A stretch of DNA of 57,898 bases from an uncultured Flavonifractor sp. (lineage in GTDB: Bacteria; Bacillota; Clostridia; Oscillospirales; Oscillospiraceae): NCBI GenBank assembly GCA_947346365.1, contig CANAAV010000018.1, forward strand, positions 1-57,898. The letters run 5' to 3'. The position numbers and the translations under genes are program-made. Positions within the stretch are counted from its first letter, which is position 1. Each line of letters starts with the position of its first letter. Below the pieces are notes generated by a model that saw only the letters and a list, made by a program, of their open reading frames with translations, was not told the DNA's origin and ran no database searches. Positions 33,203 to 41,503 of the stretch are shown piece by piece.

Positions 33203-34222
33203 ATGGTAGTCGTTATGCGCCCCGATACCAGCCAGGAGGATATTCAAAGGCTGGTGGAGAAGCTGGAAAAGATGGACTTGGAGGTAGGAATCACCAACGG
33301 GGTGGGATGCACGATCCTGGGCCTGGTGGGCGACACCGCCTGCGTGGATATGGACAAGATCGCTATGAATTCCCATGTGGAGCGGGTGATGCGGGTGCAG
33401 GAGCCCTATAAAAAGGCCAACCGCAAATTTCACCCGGAGGACACCTGCGTCCGGGTGGGGAATGCGGCGGTTGGCGGCGGTTGCTTTTCCGTCATTGCGG
33501 GTCCCTGCTCCGTGGAGAGCGAGGAGCAGATTATCGAGGTGGCCCGAGACGTGAAGGACTCCGGCGCGGCGCTGCTGCGGGGCGGAGCGTTTAAGCCCCG
33601 CACCTCCCCCTATTCCTTCCAGGGCATGGGGCTGGAGGGACTGGAGCTGCTGCTGGAGGCGAAGGCCGCCACCGGGCTGCCCATCGTATCCGAGATCATG
33701 TCCCCCCGGTATGTGGATGTGTTTGAGGAAAAGGTGGACGTAGTGCAGGTGGGTGCCCGGAATATGCAGAACTTTGACCTGCTCAAAGAGGTAGGGCGCA
33801 TGTCCAAGCCCGTCCTGCTCAAGCGGGGGCTGTCCAACAGCTATGAGGAGTGGATCATGTCCGCCGAGTACATCATGAGCGGCGGCAACGAAAACGTGAT
33901 CCTCTGCGAGCGGGGCATCCGTACCTTTGAGAGCTATACCCGCAACACCCTGGATGTGTCGGCGATTCCCGCTGTCAAGCAGATGAGCCATCTGCCGGTG
34001 ATTGTGGACCCCTCCCATGCATCGGGGATGTATTGGATGGTAGAACCCCTGGCGATGGCGGCCATTGCCGCCGGCGCGGACGGGCTGATAATCGAGGTGC
34101 ACAACGACCCGCCCCACGCCAAGTGTGATGGACAGCAGTCCCTCACGCCGGAGAAGTTTGGGCGTCTGATGGAAAAAGCCGGGGCCTTGGTGGCGCTTGC
34201 GGGGAAGAAGCTGGTAAAGTAA
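33203..34222 (+). CDS. aroF: 3-deoxy-7-phosphoheptulonate (DAHP) synthase, type I-beta
   Basis: 339-residue first enzyme of the shikimate pathway, condensing phosphoenolpyruvate and erythrose-4-phosphate. Residues 1-70 form the ferredoxin-like regulatory domain found in Thermotoga-type DAHP synthase, which senses Tyr or Phe. The catalytic barrel shows IAGPCSVES (metal Cys near 101), GGAFKPRTSPYSFQG, QVGARNMQNFDLL, KRGLSNSYEEW, ILCERGIRTFE, VDPSHASG (metal His) and the Glu/Asp metal ligands in IEVHNDP and CDGQQS. Start ATG 33203 follows AGAAAGGA. First structural gene after the attenuator, so flux entry would be controlled both allosterically and by transcription. Confidence 0.96.
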   Translation: MVVVMRPDTSQEDIQRLVEKLEKMDLEVGITNGVGCTILGLVGDTACVDMDKIAMNSHVERVMRVQEPYKKANRKFHPEDTCVRVGNAAVGGGCFSVIAGPCSVESEEQIIEVARDVKDSGAALLRGGAFKPRTSPYSFQGMGLEGLELLLEAKAATGLPIVSEIMSPRYVDVFEEKVDVVQVGARNMQNFDLLKEVGRMSKPVLLKRGLSNSYEEWIMSAEYIMSGGNENVILCERGIRTFESYTRNTLDVSAIPAVKQMSHLPVIVDPSHASGMYWMVEPLAMAAIAAGADGLIIEVHNDPPHAKCDGQQSLTPEKFGRLMEKAGALVALAGKKLVK

Positions 34223-34252
34223 GGGGCCGAAAAGGACGGCGGAGGGAGAAAA

Positions 34253-35335
34253 ATGGGCAAAACGCTGCATGTAGGCCTGCCGGGCCGGGAATATGACATC
34301 CTGATCGAGAAAGGCGCTCTGGAGGAGGCGGGGCAGCGCTGCCGGACGGCGCTGCCCCGGGCCCGGAGGTTGTTTGTAGTCACGGATTCCAACGTGGGAC
34401 CTCTGTACGGGGAACGGGTGGTGAAGAGCCTGCGTAAGGGCGGCTTTGAGCCGGTGATAGAGACGCTCCCCGCCGGGGAGCGCTCCAAATCCCCCGAACA
34501 GCTCTGCCGGCTGTGGGAGAAGATGATGGCCGCCCGGCTGACCCGCACCGACGCGGTGGCGGCCCTGGGCGGCGGCGTGGTGGGGGACCTGGCGGGCTTT
34601 GCCGCCGCCACCATTTTGCGGGGAGTGGATTTTGTCCAGATTCCAACGACGCTGCTGGCTCAAGTAGACTCCTCCGTGGGAGGAAAGGTGGCGGTGGATC
34701 TACAGGCCGGAAAGAACCTGGCGGGGACCTTTTGGCAGCCCAAGCTGGTGCTGATGGATCCGGAGACGCTGCGCACGCTGCCCCTGAACGTGTTCATGGC
34801 GGGCATGGCGGAGGTGGTTAAATACGGCTGTATCGCAGACCGGGCGTTTTTTGAGTTTCTGGAGGCGCGGCCCGGCCGGGAGCAGATTATGGCGGAGATC
34901 GAGCATGTGCTTTACACCTGCTGCGCGTGTAAGCGCCGGGTGGTACTGGAGGACGAGCGGGACACCGGGGCGCGGATGCTGTTAAACTTTGGGCACACCC
35001 TGGGCCACGCCTATGAGCTGGCGGGGCATTATACCCAGTGGAGCCACGGGGAGGCGGTGGCGGCGGGCATGTGCGCCGCCGGACAGCTGGGGGTGGAGCT
35101 GGGGGTGACCCCTGCGGATGTGCCGGAGCGCATCCGCGGCCTCTGCGCCGCCCTGGGCCTGCCTACGGTGATCAGCTGCTCCATGGAGGATTACGCTGCC
35201 GCCGTGGGCCTGGACAAAAAGGGAGCGGGGGAGACGATTGCCCTGATTTTGCTGGAAGAGCTGGGCCGCGCCGCCGCCCACCGGATGTCTAAGAGCGCTG
35301 TGCTGGAACGGCTGAAATCCCTGCCGGGCTGTTGA
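34253..35335 (+). CDS. aroB: 3-dehydroquinate synthase
   Basis: 360-residue NAD- and metal-dependent cyclase that turns DAHP into 3-dehydroquinate. NAD-binding GGGVVGDLAGFAAATILRGV near 100-120, PTTLLAQVDSSVGGKVAVDL near 125-145, metal ligands in EVVKYG (Glu) and NFGHTLGHAYE (His), and a further His in WSHGEAVAAGM. Normal length. ATG 34253 follows GGAGGGAG, 30 bases after aroF. Confidence 0.96.
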   Translation: MGKTLHVGLPGREYDILIEKGALEEAGQRCRTALPRARRLFVVTDSNVGPLYGERVVKSLRKGGFEPVIETLPAGERSKSPEQLCRLWEKMMAARLTRTDAVAALGGGVVGDLAGFAAATILRGVDFVQIPTTLLAQVDSSVGGKVAVDLQAGKNLAGTFWQPKLVLMDPETLRTLPLNVFMAGMAEVVKYGCIADRAFFEFLEARPGREQIMAEIEHVLYTCCACKRRVVLEDERDTGARMLLNFGHTLGHAYELAGHYTQWSHGEAVAAGMCAAGQLGVELGVTPADVPERIRGLCAALGLPTVISCSMEDYAAAVGLDKKGAGETIALILLEELGRAAAHRMSKSAVLERLKSLPGC

Positions 35336-35349
35336 GAGGAGGAGCCGAG

Positions 35350-36549
35350 ATGGACCTGGTCATTACGCCCGCCCAGCTGTGCGGGACCATTGTGCCGCCC
35401 CCCTCTAAATCCCAAGCCCACAGGGCCCTCATCGCCGCTTATCTGGCGGGGAGCGTGGAGCGGCTGGAAAATCTGGCCCAGTCCCAGGATATCCTGGCCA
35501 CCCGGCGGTGTATGGAGGCGCTGCTCTCCCCGGAGGAAACGCTGCCCAGGCTGGATTGTGCGGAGAGCGGCTCTACCCTGCGGTTTTTGATCCCCCTGGC
35601 CCTAGCCCTGCGGGGCGGCGGGGTCTTTACCGGGCGGGGGCGGCTGATGGAGCGGCCCCAGCGGCCCTATTTCGACCTGTTCGAGGGAAAAGGAATTGCG
35701 TATGGACTGGAGGACGGCACGCTTACGGTAGAGGGAAGGCTGCCGCCGGGGCGGTACGTCCTGCCGGGGAATGTGTCCTCCCAGTTTGTCACAGGGCTGC
35801 TCTACGCCCTGCCCCTGGTGGAGGGGGATTCCGAGATTGTCCTCACCAGTCCTCTGGAGAGCCGGGGATACGTGGATATGACTCTGGATGTGCTGGAGCG
35901 TTTTGGCGTGACGGCCCGGGAGGTGGAGGACGGCTTTGCCATCCCCGGCGGGCAGCGGTACAAGCCCTGCGCCGTGACGGTCGAGGCGGACTGGTCCCAG
36001 GGGGCCTTTTGGATTGCCGCCAAGCGCCTGGGACATCCGGTGGAAACGCTGGGGCTGGATGAGCATTCCACGCAGGGAGACCGGGTCATCCGGGAATTTT
36101 CTGCGGCGATGGACCGGCCGGGGGAGCTGGAGCTGGACGTGTCCGGCTGTCCTGATCTGGCCCCTCCGCTGGCCGCCATGGCAGCGCTTCGGGCGGGGCA
36201 GGTTACCCGCCTGGTCAAGGCCGCCCGCCTGCGGCTGAAGGAGAGCGACCGCCTGACGGCCATTGCCCAGACGCTGGGCGCTCTGGGGGCAGACGTTCGG
36301 GAAGACGCCGACAGTTTGACGGTTTGGGGGAAAGGGCGCCTGAGCGGCGGAGCGGCGGTGGACGGCTGCAACGACCACCGGATTGCCATGATGGCGGCTG
36401 TCGCCGCCACCCGCTGCCAGAGGAGGGTGGTTCTCACGGGCGCGGAGTGCGTGGAAAAGTCCTACCCGGACTTTTGGGAGGACTACGCCGCTTTGGGCGG
36501 GGAGATATGGCAGCTGGAAAGGGGAGAAGAGCCGCTATGCGGTATATGA
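35350..36549 (+). CDS. aroA: 3-phosphoshikimate 1-carboxyvinyltransferase (EPSP synthase)
   Basis: 399 residues, somewhat shorter than the ~430 of many homologues. It joins shikimate-3-phosphate and PEP. Motifs: PPSKSQAHRALIAA near 17-30, ESGSTLRFLIPLA near 75 (substrate loop), LKESDRLTAIAQ near 300 and CNDHRIAMM near 340. The glycine-rich loop reads AESGSTLRF where class I enzymes have NAGTAMRP, so glyphosate sensitivity cannot be inferred simply. ATG 35350 after GAGGAGGAG; the 3' end overlaps aroC by 13 bases. Confidence 0.95.
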   Translation: MDLVITPAQLCGTIVPPPSKSQAHRALIAAYLAGSVERLENLAQSQDILATRRCMEALLSPEETLPRLDCAESGSTLRFLIPLALALRGGGVFTGRGRLMERPQRPYFDLFEGKGIAYGLEDGTLTVEGRLPPGRYVLPGNVSSQFVTGLLYALPLVEGDSEIVLTSPLESRGYVDMTLDVLERFGVTAREVEDGFAIPGGQRYKPCAVTVEADWSQGAFWIAAKRLGHPVETLGLDEHSTQGDRVIREFSAAMDRPGELELDVSGCPDLAPPLAAMAALRAGQVTRLVKAARLRLKESDRLTAIAQTLGALGADVREDADSLTVWGKGRLSGGAAVDGCNDHRIAMMAAVAATRCQRRVVLTGAECVEKSYPDFWEDYAALGGEIWQLERGEEPLCGI

Positions 36550-37580
36550 TTTTTGGGGAATCCCACGGTCCCGCTATTGGGGTGGTGCTGGAGGGGATCC
36601 CCGCGGGGCTGGAGTTGAACCTGGAGGAGGTGCAGCGGGAGCTCTCCCGCCGGAAGCCGGGACAGGACGGAATATCCACCGCCCGGAGGGAGGAGGACAA
36701 GGTGCAGGTGCTCTCCGGCGTGTTCGAGGGCAGGACCACCGGCGCGCCGCTGGCCATGGTGATCACCAACTCGGACCGGCGTTCGGGGGACTATGAGGCC
36801 CTGCGCTACACCCCGCGCCCCAGCCATGGGGATTATGCGGGGTTTATTAAGAGCAAGGGGAACCTGGATTACCGCGGAGGAGGGCATTTCTCCGGACGGC
36901 TGACGGCTCCCCTGACGGCGGCGGGCGCCGTCGCCAAGCAGCTGCTGGCGGAGCGGGGGATCTGGGTGGGGGCTCACATCAGCTCTATTTACGGCGTGTT
37001 TGACGCGGCGATGGAGAATGCGCAGGCGTTAAAAACCGTGGCGGGCAAGCCGTTCCCCGTGCTGGACGACGCCAAAGGGGAGGAGATGCGCCAGGCCATT
37101 TTGCAGGCCAAAAGCGAGGGAGATTCCGTGGGCGGCGCCATTGAGTGCGCTGTGGTAGGAATGCCCGCCGGACTGGGCGGGCCGGACTTTGGCTGCAATG
37201 TAGAGGGAATCTTTGCCCAGCACCTCTTTGCGGTGCCCGCTGTGAAGGGGGTGGATTTCGGCGCGGGGGCGGCCCTGGCCCTCATGCGGGGCAGCGAGGC
37301 CAACGACCCCTATGCCGTGCAGGACGGCGCGGTCGTGACCAAAACCAATCACGCCGGAGGGATCAACGGCGGCATTACCAACGGAATGCCGGTTACCTTT
37401 GAAGCAACCCTGCGCCCCACGCCGTCCATCGCGCTGCCCCAGGAGAGCGTGGACCTGCGCAGCGGTGAAGAGGTGGAGATTGCAATCAAGGGGCGGCACG
37501 ACCCCTGCGTGGTTCCCCGGGCGGTTCCGGTGATTGAAGCCGCCGCCGCCCTGGCGGCCTGCCAGGTGCTGGGACTTTGA
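36537..37580 (+). CDS. aroC: Chorismate synthase
   Basis: 347-residue FMN-dependent lyase making chorismate from EPSP, the last shikimate step. The N-terminal MRYMIFGESHGPAIGVVLEG, RRKPGQDGISTARREED, RPSHGDYAGFIKS and GGGHFSGRLTAP near 125, and the C-terminal HDPCVVPRAVPVIEA are diagnostic. ATG 36537 follows GGGGAGAAGA and lies inside the aroA 3' end, so the two are translationally coupled. Confidence 0.96.
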   Translation: MRYMIFGESHGPAIGVVLEGIPAGLELNLEEVQRELSRRKPGQDGISTARREEDKVQVLSGVFEGRTTGAPLAMVITNSDRRSGDYEALRYTPRPSHGDYAGFIKSKGNLDYRGGGHFSGRLTAPLTAAGAVAKQLLAERGIWVGAHISSIYGVFDAAMENAQALKTVAGKPFPVLDDAKGEEMRQAILQAKSEGDSVGGAIECAVVGMPAGLGGPDFGCNVEGIFAQHLFAVPAVKGVDFGAGAALALMRGSEANDPYAVQDGAVVTKTNHAGGINGGITNGMPVTFEATLRPTPSIALPQESVDLRSGEEVEIAIKGRHDPCVVPRAVPVIEAAAALAACQVLGL

Positions 37581-37640
37581 CAGGCGGGCGGCGCCGTGAG
37601 AAAACCCGCCGGAGACGGCGGAGGGCAAAGGAGGAAGATG

Positions 37641-38798
37641 ATGAGCCAGCTGGAGGAGTACCGCCGCCAGATCGACCAGATCGACCGGGACCTGGCGGCG
37701 CTGTTTTTAAAGCGCCTGGAGGTCACCGAAGCGGTGGGGGCCTATAAGCAAAAAGAGGGCCTGGCCGTGCTGGACGCGGAGCGGGAGCGGCAGGTGGTGG
37801 CCGCTAGGACCGCCCTGACGGACGACCCGGTGCGCAAGGCCGATCTGGCGGCCCTGTATGAGGCCATTATGGGCATATCCCGCCGCCAGCAGCGCAGGTT
37901 GGTCCGGGAGGCGGGAGACGGAGCGGGCTATGCCGCCTGTGTAGAGGCCGTCCGGACAGCGCGCCGGCCGGTGGAAGGGCCCCGGGTGGCCTATCAGGGA
38001 GAACCGGGATGTTACAGCGAGGAGGCGGCCGCGGGGCTGTTCGGTCCCGATGTGGACAGCGTAGGCCTGCCCTGGTTTGAGGATGTGTTTCTGGCCCTGA
38101 AAGAGGGACGGGCGGACTATGCGGTGCTGCCCGTGGAGAACAGCTCCACCGGTTCGATCCGGCAGGTTTACGACTTGCTGTCACAGTATGAGTATTACAT
38201 CGTGGGCGAATGGCAGGTGAAAGTGGAGCACTGCCTGGCGGCCCTGCCGGGAGTGAAGCTGGAGGACATCAAAACGGTCTGCTCCCATGAACAGGGACTG
38301 ATGCAGTGCGAAAGGTTTTTGGATGCGCACCGGGACTGGAAGCGGGTTCCCACACTGGATACGGCGGGCTCCGCCAAGCAGGTGGCCCAAACCGGAGAGA
38401 CTTCCACCGCCGCCATCTGTTCCCGCCGGGCAGCGGAGTTCTACGGCCTGCGCATCTTGGCGGAGGGGATCAACTACAACAGCGCCAACCACACCCGTTT
38501 TGTGGTAGTCTCCCCGGTGATGGAGCTGCGGGAAGGGCGGGATAAGATCGGCGCCTGCTTCCGCCTGCCCCATCAGAGCGGGTCCCTCCACGAGATTCTG
38601 ACCGTCTTTTCCGCCCAGGGGCTCAATCTGGTGAAGCTGGAGTCCCGGCCCATTCCGGGCCGGGGATGGGAGTACTTTTTTTTCCTGGAGTTTACCGGAG
38701 ATCTGCGCGCGCCTGGGATGGACGGGGTGCTGCGGGAGCTGAGCCAGCTCTCCTCGGAATTTCGGGTGCTGGGCAACTTCAGGGGGTTTGCCGGATGA
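37641..38798 (+). CDS. pheA: Bifunctional chorismate mutase / prephenate dehydratase
   Basis: 385 residues. Residues 1-90 are an AroQ-type chorismate mutase (LEEYRRQIDQIDRDLAALFL, RLEVTEAVGAYKQ). Residues about 115-295 are prephenate dehydratase (VAYQGEPGCYSEEAA, LPVENSSTGSIRQVYDLL, and NHTRFVVVS with the catalytic Thr). Residues about 300-380 are an ACT domain with GSLHEIL and LESRP, the phenylalanine-binding signatures, so feedback inhibition by Phe is expected. AAAGGAGG at 37627-37634 favours ATG 37641; ATG 37638 is an alternative. It commits chorismate to phenylalanine. Stop overlaps aroK by four bases. Confidence 0.95.
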   Translation: MSQLEEYRRQIDQIDRDLAALFLKRLEVTEAVGAYKQKEGLAVLDAERERQVVAARTALTDDPVRKADLAALYEAIMGISRRQQRRLVREAGDGAGYAACVEAVRTARRPVEGPRVAYQGEPGCYSEEAAAGLFGPDVDSVGLPWFEDVFLALKEGRADYAVLPVENSSTGSIRQVYDLLSQYEYYIVGEWQVKVEHCLAALPGVKLEDIKTVCSHEQGLMQCERFLDAHRDWKRVPTLDTAGSAKQVAQTGETSTAAICSRRAAEFYGLRILAEGINYNSANHTRFVVVSPVMELREGRDKIGACFRLPHQSGSLHEILTVFSAQGLNLVKLESRPIPGRGWEYFFFLEFTGDLRAPGMDGVLRELSQLSSEFRVLGNFRGFAG

Positions 38799-39301
38799 AG
38801 GACAATCTGGTGCTCATCGGCATGATGGGCTGCGGAAAATCCACCGTGGGGAAGCTGCTGGCCCAGGCGCTGGGGCTGGAATTTGTGGACACCGACCGGT
38901 ACATCGAGCGGGCTGTGGGCCGCTCGATCCCGGAGATCTTTGCCGCGGAGGGAGAGGATTATTTTCGGGACTGGGAGCTGAGCGTATCGGAGGAGCTGGC
39001 CGCCCGGAAGGGGCTGGTGATCTCCTGCGGCGGGGGACTGCCCCTGCGGGCGGACTGCATCGCCTCCCTGCGCCTGCGCGGCAGCGTGGTGTTTCTGGAC
39101 CGGGACGGGGGAGATATCTACGACAATGTGAGCATGGACAAGCGCCCTCTGGGCCAGGTGAGCCGGGAGGAATTTTTGGAGCGGTGGCGGCAGCGCGCGC
39201 CCATCTACCGGGAGTGCGCCGACTACGTCGTGCCCAGCCGGGCCACCCCCCAGGAGACCGCCCAGGACGTGCTGCGGGTATTGGCAGGAGGGAGCATATG
39301 A
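38795..39301 (+). CDS. aroK: Shikimate kinase
   Basis: 168-residue P-loop kinase that phosphorylates shikimate. Walker A GMMGCGKSTVG at 9-19, substrate Asp in DTDRYIE near 32-38, GEDYFRDWE near 56, and CGGGLPLR near 78, lid Arg in KRPLGQ near 115. ATG 38795 overlaps the pheA stop (ATGA) and its own stop overlaps aroQ the same way. Confidence 0.95.
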   Translation: MKDNLVLIGMMGCGKSTVGKLLAQALGLEFVDTDRYIERAVGRSIPEIFAAEGEDYFRDWELSVSEELAARKGLVISCGGGLPLRADCIASLRLRGSVVFLDRDGGDIYDNVSMDKRPLGQVSREEFLERWRQRAPIYRECADYVVPSRATPQETAQDVLRVLAGGSI

Positions 39302-39738
39302 AATTTTTGATTCTCAACGGACCCAACCTGAATCTGCTGGGCAGGCGGGAGCCGGACATTTACGGGCGGGACGGCTATGACGCCCTATGCCGGCGGCTGG
39401 AGGAGTTTGCCGAAGCACGCGGCGGCAGCGCCGCGTGCGTTCAGTCCAACCACGAGGGAGACTTGATCGACCAGATCCACGCCGCCCAGGGGGTGTATGA
39501 CGCGATCATCTTAAACCCCGGGGCCTTTACCCACTACAGCTACGCCATTCTGGACGCGCTGAAGGCAGTAGATGTGCCCTGTGTGGAGGTGCATATTTCC
39601 AACGTCCACCGGCGGGAGGAGTTCCGGCGCAAAAGCGTTACCGCTCCCGCCTGCGTGGGGCAGATCTGCGGCTTGGGACCCTACGGGTATGAGGCGGCCA
39701 TGGAGTATTTCCTGCGCCGGGAGAGGGGCGCGTTGTGA
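39298..39738 (+). CDS. aroQ: 3-dehydroquinate dehydratase, type II
   Basis: 146-residue dodecamer-forming dehydratase. LNGPNLNLLGRREPDIYG with the catalytic Tyr at the end, QSNHEGDLIDQIH near 48-60, NPGAFTHYSYAILDAL near 74-90 and EVHISNVHRREEFR near 98-112 are the family signatures. ATG 39298 follows AGGAGGGAG and overlaps aroK; the stop overlaps aroE. Confidence 0.96.
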   Translation: MKFLILNGPNLNLLGRREPDIYGRDGYDALCRRLEEFAEARGGSAACVQSNHEGDLIDQIHAAQGVYDAIILNPGAFTHYSYAILDALKAVDVPCVEVHISNVHRREEFRRKSVTAPACVGQICGLGPYGYEAAMEYFLRRERGAL

Positions 39739-40637
39739 GAGAGGAACGGGCGAAACGCGCCGCGCCGCCCGCCGCTCTGCTGCGGGTGAGCAACCGGGCG
39801 AAAAAGCTGTGCGTGATTGGCGACCCGGTGGAGCACTCCAAATCCCCGCTGATCCAAAACGCCATGATTGAAGCCCTGGGCCTGGATTACCTGTACCTGT
39901 GCCAGCCGGTACCCAGGGGAGCGTGCGCCCGGTGGCTGGAGTGCGCCCAATTTGCCGGGTACGCCGGATTTAACGCCACCATGCCCCATAAGCAGGAGCT
40001 GCTTCCCCTGATGGACGCCCTGGACGGGGACGCGTCGCTGTTCGGGGCGGTGAACACCGTGTGCCTGCGGGATGGGAAAGCCTACGGCTACAATACGGAT
40101 GGAGAGGGCTTTATCAGGGCCTTGGCCGCGGAGGGAATCTTCCCGGCGGGGATGAGCGTGCTGCTGCTGGGGGCCGGGGGCGCGGCGAAGGCCGTGGCGC
40201 TGAAACTGGCCCAGCAGGGGGCGCGGCGGGTATTCGTCAGCAACCGAACGGAGGAAAAAGCCCGGCAGCTGTGCGCCCAGGACCCGCTGGGACGGCTGTA
40301 CCCAGCGGGCTTTGACCGGGAGAGCCTGCGCGCCCTGGCGGCGGGGACGGACCTGGTAGTCAACTGCACCAGTCTGGGCATGGAGGGCACGAGAGGGCAG
40401 TTTGAGGATTTTTCCTTTTTGGGCGCCCTGCCCCAGGACGCTGCGGTGGTGGATTTGATCTACGCTCCGGCGGAGACCGAGCTGCTGCGTCAGGCGGCAA
40501 GGCGGGGGCACAAGGCCGTGAACGGCATGGGCCTGCTGATTCAGCAGGCGGTGCTGTCCCTGGAGCATTTTACCGGTATACAGATCGATCCGGTGTGCGT
40601 GCAGGGGGCCGTGGAAGCGGCGCTGAAGGCCGGGTAA
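39735..40637 (+). CDS. aroE: Shikimate dehydrogenase
   Basis: 300-residue NADPH-dependent reductase converting 3-dehydroshikimate to shikimate. Substrate domain: VIGDPVEHSKSPLIQNAM, NATMPHKQELLP with the catalytic Lys; NADP domain: LLGAGGAAKAVALKL and SNRTEEKA; C-terminal GLLIQQAVLSLEHF. GTG 39735 overlaps the aroQ stop, giving an N-terminal extension of about 20 Arg/Ala-rich residues before the conserved start; a later start is possible but none has a good ribosome site. Last gene of the aro operon. Confidence 0.93.
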   Translation: MREERAKRAAPPAALLRVSNRAKKLCVIGDPVEHSKSPLIQNAMIEALGLDYLYLCQPVPRGACARWLECAQFAGYAGFNATMPHKQELLPLMDALDGDASLFGAVNTVCLRDGKAYGYNTDGEGFIRALAAEGIFPAGMSVLLLGAGGAAKAVALKLAQQGARRVFVSNRTEEKARQLCAQDPLGRLYPAGFDRESLRALAAGTDLVVNCTSLGMEGTRGQFEDFSFLGALPQDAAVVDLIYAPAETELLRQAARRGHKAVNGMGLLIQQAVLSLEHFTGIQIDPVCVQGAVEAALKAG

Positions 40638-40688
40638 CGGTACGGCGGAAAAAATTTCGAAAAAAACAGGAGAAAACACAAAAAACCC

Positions 40689-40717
40689 TTGACAGGCCGG
40701 GGAAGTTGTACTACACT
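40689..40717 (+). promoter_or_regulatory. Promoter of the S10 ribosomal protein operon
   Basis: TTGACA (40689-40694), 17-base spacer, TACACT (40712-40717), 52 bases after the aroE stop. Confidence 0.88.
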
Positions 40718-40998
40718 AGCAAAGTGCCTGTTTAAGGGGCGCAGTCTGCGATGATGCGGGAGATTGCGGCGAAAGCCGGTAACTTTCGCGGAGTATGTCC
40801 GAGCTAGATTCGGGCGGCTGAGGGAAATCCATCCACGGCGTATATCGCCGCGCATGGAAAAAACCGGCCTGCTTGTGCCGGTTTTCTTCATGTCACGGAG
40901 TGATACGCACGGAAACGTGGATTGAAATCGCTCACCGTACGGAGCCTGGACCGAACCCATCCACACTCTGTATGTGATACAAGGAGGAACACCAAACT
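40718..40998 (+). promoter_or_regulatory. Structured leader of the S10 operon
   Basis: About 275 transcribed bases before rpsJ with no gene. Hairpins: GCGAAAG/CTTTCGC (40769-40789), CCGA/TCGG (40799-40813), CGGCG/CGCCG (40836-40850) and a terminator-like AAAACCGGC/GCCGGTTTT (40860-40885) followed by CTTC. I do not recognise a catalogued riboswitch or ribosomal-protein leader. A feedback attenuator bound by an operon product is a reasonable hypothesis. Confidence 0.65.
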
Positions 40999-41313
40999 AT
41001 GGCAGCTCAGAAAGAAATGATCCGCATCCGCCTGAAGGCCTATGACCACCAGCTGATTGACCAGTCCGCAGAGAAGATCGTGGAGACCGCTAAGCGCACG
41101 GGTGCCGCGGTATCCGGCCCCATCCCCCTGCCCACCAAAAAGGAGGTCGTGACCATCCTGCGGGCCGTCCATAAGTACAAGGATTCCCGGGAGCAGTTTG
41201 AGCGGCGGACGCATAAGCGCCTGATCGACATTCTCAAGCCTTCGCCCAAGACGGTGGAGGCGCTGATGAGCCTGGAGCTTCCCGCCGGCGTGGAGATCGA
41301 GATCAAGCTGTAA
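40999..41313 (+). CDS. rpsJ: 30S ribosomal protein S10
   Basis: 104 residues, first gene of the S10 operon. [31 protein letters not shown] and RTHKRLIDI are the S10 signatures; the protein sits in the 30S head and, as NusE, joins antitermination complexes. ATG 40999 after AAGGAGGA. A 190-base spacer, long for this operon, separates it from rplC. Confidence 0.98.
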   Translation: MAAQKEMIRIRLKAYDHQLIDQSAEKIVETAKRTGAAVSGPIPLPTKKEVVTILRAVHKYKDSREQFERRTHKRLIDILKPSPKTVEALMSLELPAGVEIEIKL

Positions 41314-41503
41314 TCCTGGGAGAGCGCGGTTTTCGCCGGAAGGCGGAAACGCGGCAAAGCAAAGACCGCTTTGACAAGTGAGTACCGCAGTCCGCCGCGT
41401 TTTGAGGCGGACGGGTCAAGTCGGCCGGGTAATGGCGCGGCGTCCCAGCCCAATGGGGGCGGCCAACTCGTTCGACCAATAACCTTTACAAGGAGGAACA
41501 CAC
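41314..41503. other. Hairpin-rich spacer rpsJ-rplC
   Basis: 190 bases without a gene. Two stems are clear: an imperfect CGCGGTTTTCGCC/GGCGGAAACGCG (41325-41353) and GTCCGCC/GGCGGAC (41390-41412). The rplC ribosome site AAGGAGGA closes it. Confidence 0.6.
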
